DNA of 64,000 nt from Pseudomonas quercus. Its GTDB lineage: Bacteria > Pseudomonadota > Gammaproteobacteria > Pseudomonadales > Pseudomonadaceae. The number at the start of each line of letters is the position of its first letter. Position 1 is the first letter of the stretch. The position numbers and the translations under genes are program-made. This document shows positions 26,043 to 35,288 of this stretch, piece by piece. The DNA is taken from positions 1 through 64,000 of the forward strand of contig NZ_JAAVJI010000009.1 in the NCBI RefSeq assembly GCF_012033695.1, in the 5' to 3' direction. Under the pieces are notes generated by a model. It was given only the letters and a program-made list of their open reading frames with translations. It did no database searches and had not been told where the DNA came from.

Positions 26043-28066
26043 CAAATGAATCGCTTCTTCAATGCTTGGTTGACATGAGAGAGAGTAATAAGCTGCATCA
26101 GCCCCAGCACTCCACCTTCCCATTTCGGATAAAAGTCCAGGAATTCAGATAGGCTGGGGCATATCATTTTTACAGCCATCTGAATATCATCCGCTGTTGG
26201 CTCACCCTCTATCGTAAGCGCTACTTCTGTACCATCAGCCTCCTCAGCCATGTCTACGTGCAAGCCACAGACGCCGATCAGAATACGGGTCAGCAAAACA
26301 GCGTTATACCCATGACGAGAACGTGCTAATAGTTTAAGGCGCAGAGGGTGATGGCCGCCATCCTCCAGAACACTTGGATGGATAGGTTGCACGCTAAAAA
26401 TCAAATCAGCATGCGAAGCCTGAGGCCAGATAAATTTCGCTGAATCCGCTTCCCGCCGTTTGAATGAAGCCAGCACCTTTTCCAGCGAGTGCCCGCGATG
26501 CTGGACGTCTCTACGAATCTTTAGAAAACGTCTTAAATCTTCATCGATATCCAAATATACTTTCAAGCTGTAACATTGACGCATGATAGGTGAATACAGC
26601 GCGTGTAAGCCGCTAGCAATGATGAAGTCATTACTTCTTATTCCAAAAGGCCTGCTCATTTTTCCAGTACTGTGATCATAATGACGCGACTGGATACCCT
26701 TGCCATCGGTTAGAGATACAAGATCATGGGTAAAGGCATCCAAATCGTTTGCCATGGGATTCAGGTGGGTCATTACTTGCCACATTGGTTTCTGTCGATC
26801 CCATAAATGGTAATCGTCTCCAGAGATCGTAGCCACCGAATGCCGTCCGAACAAATCACGCATTGCGTCAGAGAAAGTATCTTTACCAGCCCCGGAGTCT
26901 CCCGCTATTCCCAACACGAAGGGCCTCCGACTCAGACGGAAGAAATCATTTCTGATAACAGTTTCTCGCCATACCCTGAACGCTAATATTATACCCAGGG
27001 CGACCAGCATCGTTTGCAAAATAGACAATGTATTTTTTTCAACAGATTGGGGTACGAAGGGTATCCAGTGCCTCAGGATATCCATCGTCGCAATAACCTG
27101 GGGACTGAGAAGCAGGCTGCATGACAAATAGACCATGGTAAACAGCCCTACCAGCACAAAAGCAAAACGATCGCTTTGCAACTGATAAGATACAAGAAGT
27201 GGCATGGCCCAAATAAACCAGCCCGGCGACACTGGAGTAAGAATCACCACTAATAAAAAAGCCATTCCTAGAGTAGCACTGAACAATTCAAAGTTCAGCC
27301 GCTTGACACGCCAGGTTGCATAAAACATTAAACAATAAGCCAGAGGCACCAAACAGAGTTTCGACCCTCCTCCTAAATCCAAAGCAAGCTGATATATCTT
27401 GCCAATTTCAGGGTTATTCAGCAGCATGTACAAACCGCCGCTGGACACCAACACGAATGGTAATAACAGCAAGCCTGATCCTAATACCAAACCTTTGAGA
27501 TAGAACTGCAAAAACTGTTTTAAATTTTGATTATGCAAAAGATAAATCAGGAAAAAAGGAATCGCTATAACCATGCTCAGTTTGGCAGATATTGCCGCAG
27601 TGCATAAGAAGCCGCACCATAGCAAACGCATTTTCCTGAGGCAGTAAAAGGCTGCTACAAGGAAGACCATTGGAATAAGGTCATTGAAACCGAGAGCATA
27701 GGTTGCTGCTATTACTATAGGCGACAGCCAGTAGGTAATGAGTAGTAGCCGATCGCGCGAAGAAAGGTACTTTCTAAGAAATACAAGCATCACAACATCA
27801 GCTACCAGCAAAGTCACACTATAGCCATAGCTGAGAGGCACAGACATTGCTTTGCATAGCATACTAGCAGGCAATAGAACCAGCCACATAACATAGCCAT
27901 ATGGGAATGCGGAAGCTGCACCGCCTTGGTATAACCAATCTGACCAAGGATCCAGACTCATCCCGGTCAGACTAGACTCCAAGAAAGGCGCATACCATGT
28001 CAGTGTTGATGTTGGTATTACCCTAACGATCAATGCTATGCGGATCATCAGCCCGAGTATAAACAA
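26042..28066 (-). CDS. Fusion of a GT-C-like membrane domain and a uridine-kinase-like P-loop domain
   Basis: 674 residues. Residues 1 to about 375 hold some ten membrane helices (MFILGLMIRIALIVRV, YSVTLLVADVVMLVFL, LVLGSGLLLLPFVLVSSG, LGMAFLLVVILTPVS and others) with an early polar loop SLDPWSDWLYQGG, as in GT-C enzymes. Residues from about 395 form a soluble kinase domain: Walker A GIAGDSGAGKDTF, then SGDDYHLWDR, HLNPMANDLDAF, and the lid region KIRRDVQHRGHSLEKVLASFKRREADS, as in uridine kinase/phosphoribulokinase proteins. I do not know this fusion from a described pathway. The annotated start is a TTG at 28066; an ATT at 28090 in the same frame adds eight coding-like residues (IKSFFSNP). 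Confidence 0.75.
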   Translation of the reverse strand: MFILGLMIRIALIVRVIPTSTLTWYAPFLESSLTGMSLDPWSDWLYQGGAASAFPYGYVMWLVLLPASMLCKAMSVPLSYGYSVTLLVADVVMLVFLRKYLSSRDRLLLITYWLSPIVIAATYALGFNDLIPMVFLVAAFYCLRKMRLLWCGFLCTAAISAKLSMVIAIPFFLIYLLHNQNLKQFLQFYLKGLVLGSGLLLLPFVLVSSGGLYMLLNNPEIGKIYQLALDLGGGSKLCLVPLAYCLMFYATWRVKRLNFELFSATLGMAFLLVVILTPVSPGWFIWAMPLLVSYQLQSDRFAFVLVGLFTMVYLSCSLLLSPQVIATMDILRHWIPFVPQSVEKNTLSILQTMLVALGIILAFRVWRETVIRNDFFRLSRRPFVLGIAGDSGAGKDTFSDAMRDLFGRHSVATISGDDYHLWDRQKPMWQVMTHLNPMANDLDAFTHDLVSLTDGKGIQSRHYDHSTGKMSRPFGIRSNDFIIASGLHALYSPIMRQCYSLKVYLDIDEDLRRFLKIRRDVQHRGHSLEKVLASFKRREADSAKFIWPQASHADLIFSVQPIHPSVLEDGGHHPLRLKLLARSRHGYNAVLLTRILIGVCGLHVDMAEEADGTEVALTIEGEPTADDIQMAVKMICPSLSEFLDFYPKWEGGVLGLMQLITLSHVNQALKKRFI

Positions 28067-28096
28067 TGGATTTGAAAAAAAACTTTTAATCTGGGC

Positions 28097-28690
28097 TCAA
28101 TTTCGCTCCCACAGATCGGGCCGCTTTGTACATACAGCTTCTGGCATTATCTTAAGCGTTTCCAGCTCAGCTTTTAACTTACTAATCTCTGACTCCGCAT
28201 CGCGGCCCTGCAGTTCAGGAGACACGAGGCAAAGCTTGAAACCACCCAACTGCAACCGCTGCGCATCTTCCGCTGTAAGTGGAAAACGTGTGAAGCAATC
28301 AACCCATACCCAATCGATTTTTCCTGCCAAGGCCAGTGCGGTTTCTACTGATTCGAACTCGGAGACGCGAACGGCACACCGGCGCTCTCCTTTGTTTGCC
28401 CACCTGACAAGAAAAGGAAAGGACTGATCGAGGAAAAAATAGTCCTGGATGCCATGCACAGCCATTACCTCTATGAGCTTAGCTTCCAACCCTTCTTCTT
28501 TTACATTCAGAATCAAGGTGCCGTGACGGTACGCTGCAACCCATTCATTGAAACTTCCACCTTCCACCAGAGGATCATGATGAATAATAAGCTCATCGCC
28601 TTGGCTTCTTATGTCTACCTCAACTCCATAGTTGGTGGGCGTTGAAACAAGTTGTTCCAGCAGGTTGCGGCGATGCGATATTATTTCCAC
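28097..28690 (-). CDS. Glycerophosphodiester phosphodiesterase-like protein
   Basis: 197 residues, shorter than usual GDPD enzymes (about 240-300). The catalytic landmarks are there: SHRR at the start (H-R), YGVEVDIRS (E-x-D metal ligands) and LIIHHDPLVEGG (H-H-D-P). GTLILNVKEEGLE follows as the next strand. The C-terminal part is reduced but still has the barrel-like pattern VDCFTRFPLTAEDA. It has no signal peptide, so it would act in the cytoplasm. It could hydrolyse a glycerophosphoryl or NDP-polyol-like diester. It starts with GTG, ten bases inside the GT2 gene. Confidence 0.75.
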   Translation of the reverse strand: MEIISHRRNLLEQLVSTPTNYGVEVDIRSQGDELIIHHDPLVEGGSFNEWVAAYRHGTLILNVKEEGLEAKLIEVMAVHGIQDYFFLDQSFPFLVRWANKGERRCAVRVSEFESVETALALAGKIDWVWVDCFTRFPLTAEDAQRLQLGGFKLCLVSPELQGRDAESEISKLKAELETLKIMPEAVCTKRPDLWERN

Positions 28691-29385
28691 TTATTCAACC
28701 CTTTCCTTAACTGAAGACTAAAACCCACCGTTCTTCGTATAAATTTTAGCTTTGCTTGCCAATTCACATTCCAGTGAGATACGCCATGCGCTCTTTCGCC
28801 GAACCTGACATCAAACCGCCGAGTTTCGAGGCCACAGTCTTTACTTTTATAGTAAGCATATAGGTCCAACGAGAAGTCATGTGGCGCCTCATCCCAGTTC
28901 AGGAAGAAACTCTTTGGAAAAAGCGTTGGCTGTGCATTAATATCCCAGAACGGGCGCTGCAAGAGAATTGTCTCAAACGCACTCATCCCTATAGTAAAAA
29001 TTACATCCGCTGCTGGCCTGCCATAACGCTTGCCTTTGACAAAGAGGGGCGATGCGCTATTTTCGAATATTTCTATAGCGTTTAGTACATCGCAAGGGTC
29101 AGTCTGAAGGTCGGCATGGGTCCAACCTATTATCTGCCCATTTGCAGATCTCAGACCTTCTAAAATCCCATACCCGTAGCCTTTGTTGACTGGCACTCTT
29201 ACACTGCGGCACCTTTCATAGTTAGGCAAAAGCTCTTCAAGTAATGATGCTGAATTATCAGACGATCCATTATCGACTATAACTATCTCTATATCTGCTT
29301 CTTGAACAAGCAAGGAACATCTTTCAAGCAATAGAGGAATATTTTTTGCTTCGTTATAACACGGTATCACCAAAGAGTATTTCAC
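28681..29385 (-). CDS. GT2-family (DPM/ArnC-like) glycosyltransferase
   Basis: 234 residues with a GT-A fold: SLVIPCYNEAKNIPLLLERC at the start, VIVDNGSSDNSASLL for nucleotide binding, and the metal site in GWTHADLQTDP (a D-x-D variant, A-D-L-Q). No membrane helices at the C-terminus. Such enzymes often load a sugar or polyol onto undecaprenyl phosphate. Its partner would be the GtrA-type protein just upstream, as in gtr serotype-conversion clusters (GtrA/GtrB). Start is GTG, overlapping the GtrA stop (GTGA). Confidence 0.85.
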   Translation of the reverse strand: MKYSLVIPCYNEAKNIPLLLERCSLLVQEADIEIVIVDNGSSDNSASLLEELLPNYERCRSVRVPVNKGYGYGILEGLRSANGQIIGWTHADLQTDPCDVLNAIEIFENSASPLFVKGKRYGRPAADVIFTIGMSAFETILLQRPFWDINAQPTLFPKSFFLNWDEAPHDFSLDLYAYYKSKDCGLETRRFDVRFGERAHGVSHWNVNWQAKLKFIRRTVGFSLQLRKGLNKWK

Positions 29386-29786
29386 TGTGGGCCCTTATTA
29401 TAGAACGAGGAAAAAACAAAGAATTTCATACCCAGAAAATTCAGCACTGCTGTTACCCCTGTCGCAACCAAAAATGCCGCAACAATAGTCAGCCTCATGC
29501 CCGCGAATTCTTCCAGAAAAAAGCTATTGACATTCACATTTACTAAAAGTGTTACAATATATAACACAGCGAATCGCCATACACTTCCACGTACATGATT
29601 GGCATGCCCGAACGTCCATACCTTATTTGCGCAATAAGAGAAAATGGTTCCAGCAATGAAACCAGTCGTCTTCGCGACGCCCACCGGCACCATGGAAACT
29701 GCAAGCAGCCCCTTGTATGCAAGGAAGTCTATGACTACCGTCAGCGAGCCAATCAGCAAAAACAAGCCCAATTCCCGCCTTATCAT
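29382..29786 (-). CDS. GtrA-family membrane protein (putative lipid-linked sugar flippase)
   Basis: 134 residues with four membrane helices: LGLFLLIGSLTVVIDFLAYKGLL, VAKTTGFIAGTIFSYCANKVWTF (the family block with A-x-K-x-W-T-F), FAVLYIVTLLVNVNVNSFFL and IVAAFLVATGVTAVLNFLGMKFFVF. GtrA proteins are thought to flip undecaprenyl-phosphate-linked glucose in O-antigen modification. Adjacent to a GT2 gene, it makes up the first two parts of a gtr-like trio; one of the large membrane proteins downstream may be the third. Start overlaps the nucleotidyltransferase stop by ATGA. Confidence 0.88.
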   Translation of the reverse strand: MIRRELGLFLLIGSLTVVIDFLAYKGLLAVSMVPVGVAKTTGFIAGTIFSYCANKVWTFGHANHVRGSVWRFAVLYIVTLLVNVNVNSFFLEEFAGMRLTIVAAFLVATGVTAVLNFLGMKFFVFSSFYNKGPQ

Positions 29787-31465
29787 GCTTTAGCCATTAA
29801 GGGAGCGGGTACCAGTGCCGCATAGCGCTCTTGGAGCTCCGCAATAGCTGTGCGAGACACGCGACTATCTTGCTCCAGCTGATACGGGTGCCCTGTCCAT
29901 TTATGGAAGCACGATTGCCAATATTCAAACGTTTTCAAGTCGTTGGGCGTGCCCCAAGAGATGAAATTGTCAACTTCAAACAACTTACATTTTAAGCCAA
30001 GTGCTAGCGCATCGTTGATACAGGAGTCAATATAGAACTCCCCATTTACGCGACCATCCCTTGAAATGAGTGACTTTACAGCGTGGACAAAATCAGAACT
30101 GCGCCGAAAAGTGAATGTACCAATGACTATAGGATCAAGTTCTGGCTGTTCAAGAGGAAATTTTACTGATATAGCCTTTACATCGTTATCAACAGCGTTA
30201 ATCCAACCGTACATATGAGGGTGGCGAACGGCATTTGCATGCTGCCGAACCCCCCACACTATAACGTCTACATCCGGATCATTTGCCAAAGCTTGAAAGG
30301 CTTGCTGGTTATAGAGAGCCCCATTGTCACATGCTCCAAAAGTCACTTGCTCTAGTGTCTCCTCTCCTAATTGCTTGGCTAGCTCATTCAGGCCTATTAG
30401 TGCCGTACAGGCCTGGCCTTCTGTTACAGCCGGCACCGTAGTGATCAACGCGCTTGGGTATTCGGCTTGCAATTGCATGGATATCGAATCCAGCTCCGGC
30501 ATATCCGCACGTAGCACATAGGACGCTTGTCGAGCAGGTGGCAGATCGTGGGTAGCCTGTAATACCATCGGCCGTCCCGATACTGGAATCAACGGCTTCG
30601 TTAACCTGTACCCTTCCCTGGAAAAACGTTGGCCTAGGCCCGCCATTGGCACTACCAGATAGCCGGAACGCTCTTGTTCCAAATCATTCTGTAGGAGCCT
30701 TTTAAAGATAGTAGACCATTCATTATACTCGGCTACATCTCCAGGCGTACCCCACTGCATGAAGTGCTGCAAGGGGTAAACGGCGACCGGTAGTTTTTTC
30801 TGGAAGAGAGCATGGTAGGTCAAGCTAACATAATACTCACCATTCAAACTTAGGCCTTGGGCTACCGTTGCAGTGAACGCTTCCAGCATTAATTCACCCG
30901 TGGCGAAGTAGTAAGTCCCACTGGACGCGTACTCTTCCATCCTGTTATCGGTGTAGGGTTGTTTCTCTTGAATATCCTTAGCCCACCCATCCTGCTCACG
31001 CAAGTACGCATAGTTGGTCGTACCTAGTGTGTGGGGGTGGAACCCTTTGTAAGCCGGAATAATGCCAACCGCTGCCGTTTCGGCAGCAAAACTTTTGAAA
31101 TTTTCCCAGTCCCAAAAGCACGTAAAGTCGCAGTAATTCACTACCACTGGCTTATTGCGCTCGACTAGAGGAAGGACCTGCAACACTGCATGCACTGGGC
31201 CCAATTTATGCGGCTCTATACCAACTATCCGCCCCGTTGGACAGTATTGCTCAAGGATCTAAGCCATGCGGTATTCAGGATGATTAAGGTGGTCCTGATT
31301 GCAGATAAAAATAAAATCCGTCTCGCCTGGGAACATATCAATGACATGAGCAACAATTGGTTTTCCCTCGATTTCGATCATTGGCTTCGGAACCGAGTAT
31401 CCAGCACGACGAAAGCGCTCTCCAAAACCAGACATTGGAATGATGATCTGCACGTTAATTTCCAT
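29783..31465 (-). pseudogene. Two-domain nucleotidyltransferase interrupted by one in-frame TAG
   Basis: A single frame of 561 codons with one amber codon at 31259-31261 (codon 69). Domain 1 begins VQIIIPMSGFGERFRRAGYSVPKP, the nucleotide-binding G-x-G-x-R...K-P of sugar-1-phosphate nucleotidyltransferases. After the TAG it goes on without a shift (ILEQYCPTGRIVGIEPHKLG, VVNYCDFTCFWD, then FMQWGTPGDVAEYNEW). Domain 2 repeats the fold: VVPMAGLGQRFSREGYRLTKP and FISWGTPNDLKTFEYW. Both end with W-G-T-P-x-D, so it is a tandem of two similar enzymes. If the TAG is read as stop, domain 1 is lost; domain 2 could still be made from an internal start. It is the first gene of the operon. Substrate unknown. 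Confidence 0.82.
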
Positions 31466-31658
31466 CCCGTTATAAATTGTCTTCCATTACCGCTGGCGAC
31501 GACCCAGTCGGTTGGCGTACTGACGATATTCTATCCTCCCTGATATCGAAACGTCACTCGCTGAAGCAATCCGCTTTGGGCAATGTCGGAATATTCCAAT
31601 TATCCCCTGGTGGGACGAATGTTCGTTTTAGTTAGCCAGCCGTTCGTTTTCCATAGAC

Positions 31659-31690
31659 AAAAAAAAGGGGTGGCCGAAGCCACCCCTCTT
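31659..31690 (-). terminator. Intrinsic terminator of rpsA
   Basis: Read on the minus strand, AGGGGTGGC-TTCG-GCCACCCCT is a strong stem with a UUCG tetraloop followed by eight T. It sits about 20 bases past the rpsA stop and should end the gyrA-side core transcription before the glycan operon. Confidence 0.93.
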
Positions 31691-31710
31691 CATTCAATGG
31701 TTAACAGAAC

Positions 31711-33393
31711 TCAGTTCTGCTTTTCCATTTGAGCGCGGAGCAGATCACCCAGGGTGGTCGGGCCGGCGCTTTCAGAGCTTGGCTTCTCGCGCAGGCTCTG
31801 GATTGCTTCTTTCTCGTCTTCAACGTCCTTGGACTTCACGGACAGCTGAATAACGCGAGACTTACGGTCGACGCTGATGATCTTAGCTTCGACTTCTTCG
31901 CCTTCTTTCAGCACGTTGCGCGCGTCTTCAACGCGGTCACGGCTGATTTCAGAGGCTTTCAGTGTGGCTTCGATGTCATCGGCCAGGGTGATTACAGCGC
32001 CCTTGGCGTCAACTTCTTTAACGATACCGCGGACGATAGCGCCCTTGTCGTTGACAGCAACGTAGTTGGAGAACGGATCGTCTTCCATCTGCTTGATGCC
32101 CAGCGAGATGCGCTCACGCTCTGGGTCAACGGACAGGATAACGGTTTCCAGCTCGTCGCCCTTCTTGAAGCGGCGTACGGCTTCTTCGCCAGCTTCGTTC
32201 CAGGAGATGTCGGACAGGTGAACGAGGCCGTCGATGCCGCCATCCAGACCAATGAAGATACCGAAATCGGTGATCGACTTGATGGTGCCGGAGATCTTGT
32301 CGCCCTTGTTGAAGTGGCCAGAGAAGTCTTCCCATGGGTTGGACTTGCACTGCTTGATGCCCAGGGAGATACGACGACGCTCTTCGTCGATGTCCAGAAC
32401 CATGACTTCCACTTCGTCGCCGACTTGAACGACTTTGGACGGGTGGATGTTCTTGTTGGTCCAGTCCATTTCGGAAACGTGTACCAGGCCTTCCACGCCT
32501 TCTTCCAGCTCTGCGAAGCAGCCGTAGTCGGTCAGGTTGGTAACGCGTGCATTCACGCGGGTACCTTCTGGGTAACGTGCCTTGATAGCAACCCATGGGT
32601 CTTCGCCCAGTTGCTTGAGGCCCAGGGATACACGGTTACGCTCGCGATCGTACTTCAGAACCTTGACGTCGATCTCGTCGCCAACGTTGACGATTTCCGA
32701 AGGATGCTTGATACGCTTCCAGGCCATGTCGGTGATGTGCAGCAGGCCGTCCACGCCACCCAGGTCCACGAATGCGCCGTAGTCGGTGAGGTTCTTGACG
32801 ATACCCTTGACCTGCTGGCCTTCCTGCAGCGATTCCAGCAGCGCTTCGCGCTCGGCGCTGTTCTCGGCTTCCAGGACGCTACGACGGGAAACGACAACGT
32901 TGTTGCGCTTCTGGTCGAGCTTGATGACCTTGAACTCGAGCTCTTTGCCTTCCAGGTGAGTGGTGTCGCGTACTGGACGCACGTCGACCAGCGAACCCGG
33001 CAGGAACGCACGGATACCGTTGACGTCGACGGTGAAACCACCCTTGACCTTGCCGTTGATGACGCCCTTGACCACTTCTTCGGCAGCGAAGGCAGCTTCC
33101 AGAACGATCCAGCACTCGGCGCGCTTGGCTTTTTCACGGGACAGCTTGGTTTCGCCAAAGCCATCTTCCACCGCGTCCAGCGCGACGTGAACTTCGTCAC
33201 CGACCTTGATGGTCAGCTCGCCAGCTTCGTTGAAGAACTGCTCGAGCGGGATGACGCCCTCGGACTTCAGGCCAGCGTGTACAGTCACCCAGTCGCCGTC
33301 GATGTCGACAACAGTACCGGTGATGATAGCGCCAGGCTGAAGGTTGAGGGTTTTCAGGCTTTCTTCAAAAAGTTCTGCAAAGCTTTCGCTCAT
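31711..33393 (-). CDS. rpsA: 30S ribosomal protein S1
   Basis: 560 residues with six S1 RNA-binding domains, recognisable by repeats such as [56 protein letters not shown] and [27 protein letters not shown] in outline. It binds mRNA and brings it to the 30S subunit. The start at 33393 is preceded by CAGGA; the longer frame to 33492 reads into the leader. It lies downstream of cmk as in other gammaproteobacteria, but ihfB, its normal follower, is displaced. Confidence 0.97.
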   Translation of the reverse strand: MSESFAELFEESLKTLNLQPGAIITGTVVDIDGDWVTVHAGLKSEGVIPLEQFFNEAGELTIKVGDEVHVALDAVEDGFGETKLSREKAKRAECWIVLEAAFAAEEVVKGVINGKVKGGFTVDVNGIRAFLPGSLVDVRPVRDTTHLEGKELEFKVIKLDQKRNNVVVSRRSVLEAENSAEREALLESLQEGQQVKGIVKNLTDYGAFVDLGGVDGLLHITDMAWKRIKHPSEIVNVGDEIDVKVLKYDRERNRVSLGLKQLGEDPWVAIKARYPEGTRVNARVTNLTDYGCFAELEEGVEGLVHVSEMDWTNKNIHPSKVVQVGDEVEVMVLDIDEERRRISLGIKQCKSNPWEDFSGHFNKGDKISGTIKSITDFGIFIGLDGGIDGLVHLSDISWNEAGEEAVRRFKKGDELETVILSVDPERERISLGIKQMEDDPFSNYVAVNDKGAIVRGIVKEVDAKGAVITLADDIEATLKASEISRDRVEDARNVLKEGEEVEAKIISVDRKSRVIQLSVKSKDVEDEKEAIQSLREKPSSESAGPTTLGDLLRAQMEKQN

Positions 33394-33527
33394 TTTAATT
33401 CCTGTAGATTGAGCCGGAGGCCGGCCCACAACCACGATCCAGTTAACGTGGGCTGCGTTTGAATAAGGAAAACCTTCAGGGGCAGCGGCCATCGCCGCTT
33501 ACGCTGGAACCCCTTGGGTTTTCCGGG

Positions 33528-34214
33528 TCAGGCGAGATCGCGTTGTGCGACCTCGCTCATGATTTTGTCGAGCACCTGTTCGATAGACAGCTCGGTAGAG
33601 TCGAGCTGTATGGCATCGGCAGCCGGTTTGAGCGGTGCCACTGCCCGTTGCGTGTCGCGTTCGTCGCGCACACGTATCTCATCCAACAGACTCGCCAGAC
33701 TAACATCATCGCCCTTTGCCTTCAACTGCAAGTAACGGCGACGTGCGCGTTCGTCCGCGCTAGCGGTAAGAAACACCTTGAGTGGCGCATCTGGAAACAC
33801 CACAGTACCCATGTCCCGCCCATCTGCGATAAGGCCAGGATGCTCTCGGAACGCCTTCTGGCGCTCCAGCAGAGCCTCACGCACCGCAGGAATGGCAGCC
33901 ACTTGGGAAGCGCCGGCGCCCACCTGCTCATTGCGAATGGCCTGTGACACATCATCCCCTTCAAGGATGATACGGTCCAGCCGATGATCGGTTGCCGCGA
34001 CGAACTGCACGTCCAAGTGCTTGGCCAGCAGCACCAGGGACGCCTCGTTGCTCAAGGCCACGCCATGATTGGTGGCGGCAAACGCCAGCAGGCGATAGAG
34101 CGCGCCGGAGTCCAGGAGGTTCCAGCCCAGCTTCTCTGCCAGCTTGCTGGCAACGGTGCCCTTGCCTGAGCCACTGGGCCCATCGATGGTAATGACCGGA
34201 GCTTGAAAATTCAC
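33528..34214 (-). CDS. cmk: Cytidylate kinase
   Basis: Phosphorylates CMP and dCMP with ATP. 228 residues: P-loop [19 protein letters not shown], the early [31 protein letters not shown] and the lid with [15 protein letters not shown] at 34214 with GAGGG upstream is the start; the ORF is open further, but without a start signal. It lies between tyrA and rpsA. The upstream gap of 139 bases holds no trace of an aroA-like sequence. Confidence 0.95.
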   Translation of the reverse strand: MNFQAPVITIDGPSGSGKGTVASKLAEKLGWNLLDSGALYRLLAFAATNHGVALSNEASLVLLAKHLDVQFVAATDHRLDRIILEGDDVSQAIRNEQVGAGASQVAAIPAVREALLERQKAFREHPGLIADGRDMGTVVFPDAPLKVFLTASADERARRRYLQLKAKGDDVSLASLLDEIRVRDERDTQRAVAPLKPAADAIQLDSTELSIEQVLDKIMSEVAQRDLA

Positions 34215-34352
34215 AACTGACCCTCTTTGACCCGTGCATTCCCGGGCGCCTGGCCACTGGGAAGGCTGAAATGAAAAAACGAGCATCCCATGCCATTGGC
34301 TACCGGCAGGCATGATACCCGATTGGTGTTACAGGCGACCCTGCAATCAGGC

Positions 34353-35288
34353 TCACTCTCCACCTTGATACGGCTTGCTCCTGGCGCGCTGGGCAAGGAT
34401 CTCGCCAAAATGCTCGCGGGCGGCACGTGCCTGCGTGAACGTTCTCAGCAGCTCATCGCTGTCACGCTGGCTCACCGCCTCGCGCAATGCGTCCAGGTCG
34501 GCCCGGTAGGCGTCCAGCTGGCGAAGCACGGCGTCACGATTCGCCAGGAAGATGTCATGCCACATGACCGGGTCACTGCCAGCGATACGGGTGAAGTCAC
34601 GGAATCCCCCGGCGGCGTAGCGGAAAATCTCCAGGCTCTCGTCGCGGCGAGCCAGCGAGTCCACAAGGTTGAAGGCCAGCAAGTGAGGCAAGTGACTGGT
34701 AGCCGCCAGCACTTCATCGTGGCGCTCAACATTCATGTGTTCCACGTCCGCCCCTAGCGCCCGCCAGAGTGCATCGATAACGCTCAGCGCTGCAGGCTCG
34801 GTTTCAGCCAGTGGCGTGAGAATCACCTTATGGCGCTGGAACAAGGCGCTGTTGGACGCTTCCACCCCGCTCTGCTCGGAGCCTGCAATGGGGTGGCCCG
34901 GTACAAGGCGGTGCAGGTGAGACGGCAATGCCACCCGGGCAGCACGCACGATGTTGCCTTTGGCGCTCCCCACGTCCGTGATGATTGCATTGCCAAGGTC
35001 CAGCTCGGCCAGCATGGCCAGCACCCGCTCCATGGCCAGGATGGGCACGGCCAACTGGATGACATCGGCCCCGATACAGGCTTCGCTCAACGACGCCACA
35101 CAGCGATCCGTTACGCCCAGCTCCACGGCCCGTGCCCGGGACACAGGGTTCAGGTCTACCCCCACCACTTCGGCACAGCAGCCGCTGGCACGAAGCCCTT
35201 TGGCAAACGAGCCACCAATAAGGCCCAGGCCGACCACCACCAGGCGGCCAATCAATGGCGCACGGCCGGTGGAGTGTTCATTCAACAT
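34353..35288 (-). CDS. tyrA: Prephenate/arogenate dehydrogenase without the usual AroA fusion
   Basis: About 311 residues of a single TyrA domain for tyrosine synthesis. NAD-binding VVVGLGLIGGSFAKGLR is at the start; ITDVGSAKGNIV, PGHPIAGSEQSGVEA and the late ATSHLPHLLAFNLV and RYAAGGFRDFTRIAGSDP are all intact. In the Pseudomonas genomes I know, this gene continues into an EPSP-synthase (AroA) domain of about 430 residues ending just before cmk. Here it stops after AREHFGEILAQRARSKPYQG. The start is uncertain: 35288 (ATG) and 35315 (GTG) both lack a good ribosome-binding site. Confidence 0.92.
   Translation of the reverse strand: MLNEHSTGRAPLIGRLVVVGLGLIGGSFAKGLRASGCCAEVVGVDLNPVSRARAVELGVTDRCVASLSEACIGADVIQLAVPILAMERVLAMLAELDLGNAIITDVGSAKGNIVRAARVALPSHLHRLVPGHPIAGSEQSGVEASNSALFQRHKVILTPLAETEPAALSVIDALWRALGADVEHMNVERHDEVLAATSHLPHLLAFNLVDSLARRDESLEIFRYAAGGFRDFTRIAGSDPVMWHDIFLANRDAVLRQLDAYRADLDALREAVSQRDSDELLRTFTQARAAREHFGEILAQRARSKPYQGGE

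Noticed and set aside
31466..31520. JUMPstart/ops element (GGCGGTAG) upstream of the glycan operon
   Set aside because: The closest match is AGCGGTAATGG; only the GCGGTA core fits, and no surrounding JUMPstart sequence is present.
31729..33462. 577-codon open frame antisense to rpsA
   Set aside because: It is the mirror of the conserved S1-domain codons of rpsA; its protein has no family features and low-complexity composition. rpsA is certain.
34211..34426. Remnant of the aroA domain between tyrA and cmk
   Set aside because: The 139-base gap was read in all frames for EPSP synthase motifs (such as the G-D-K-S-I-S-H-R block); nothing was found.
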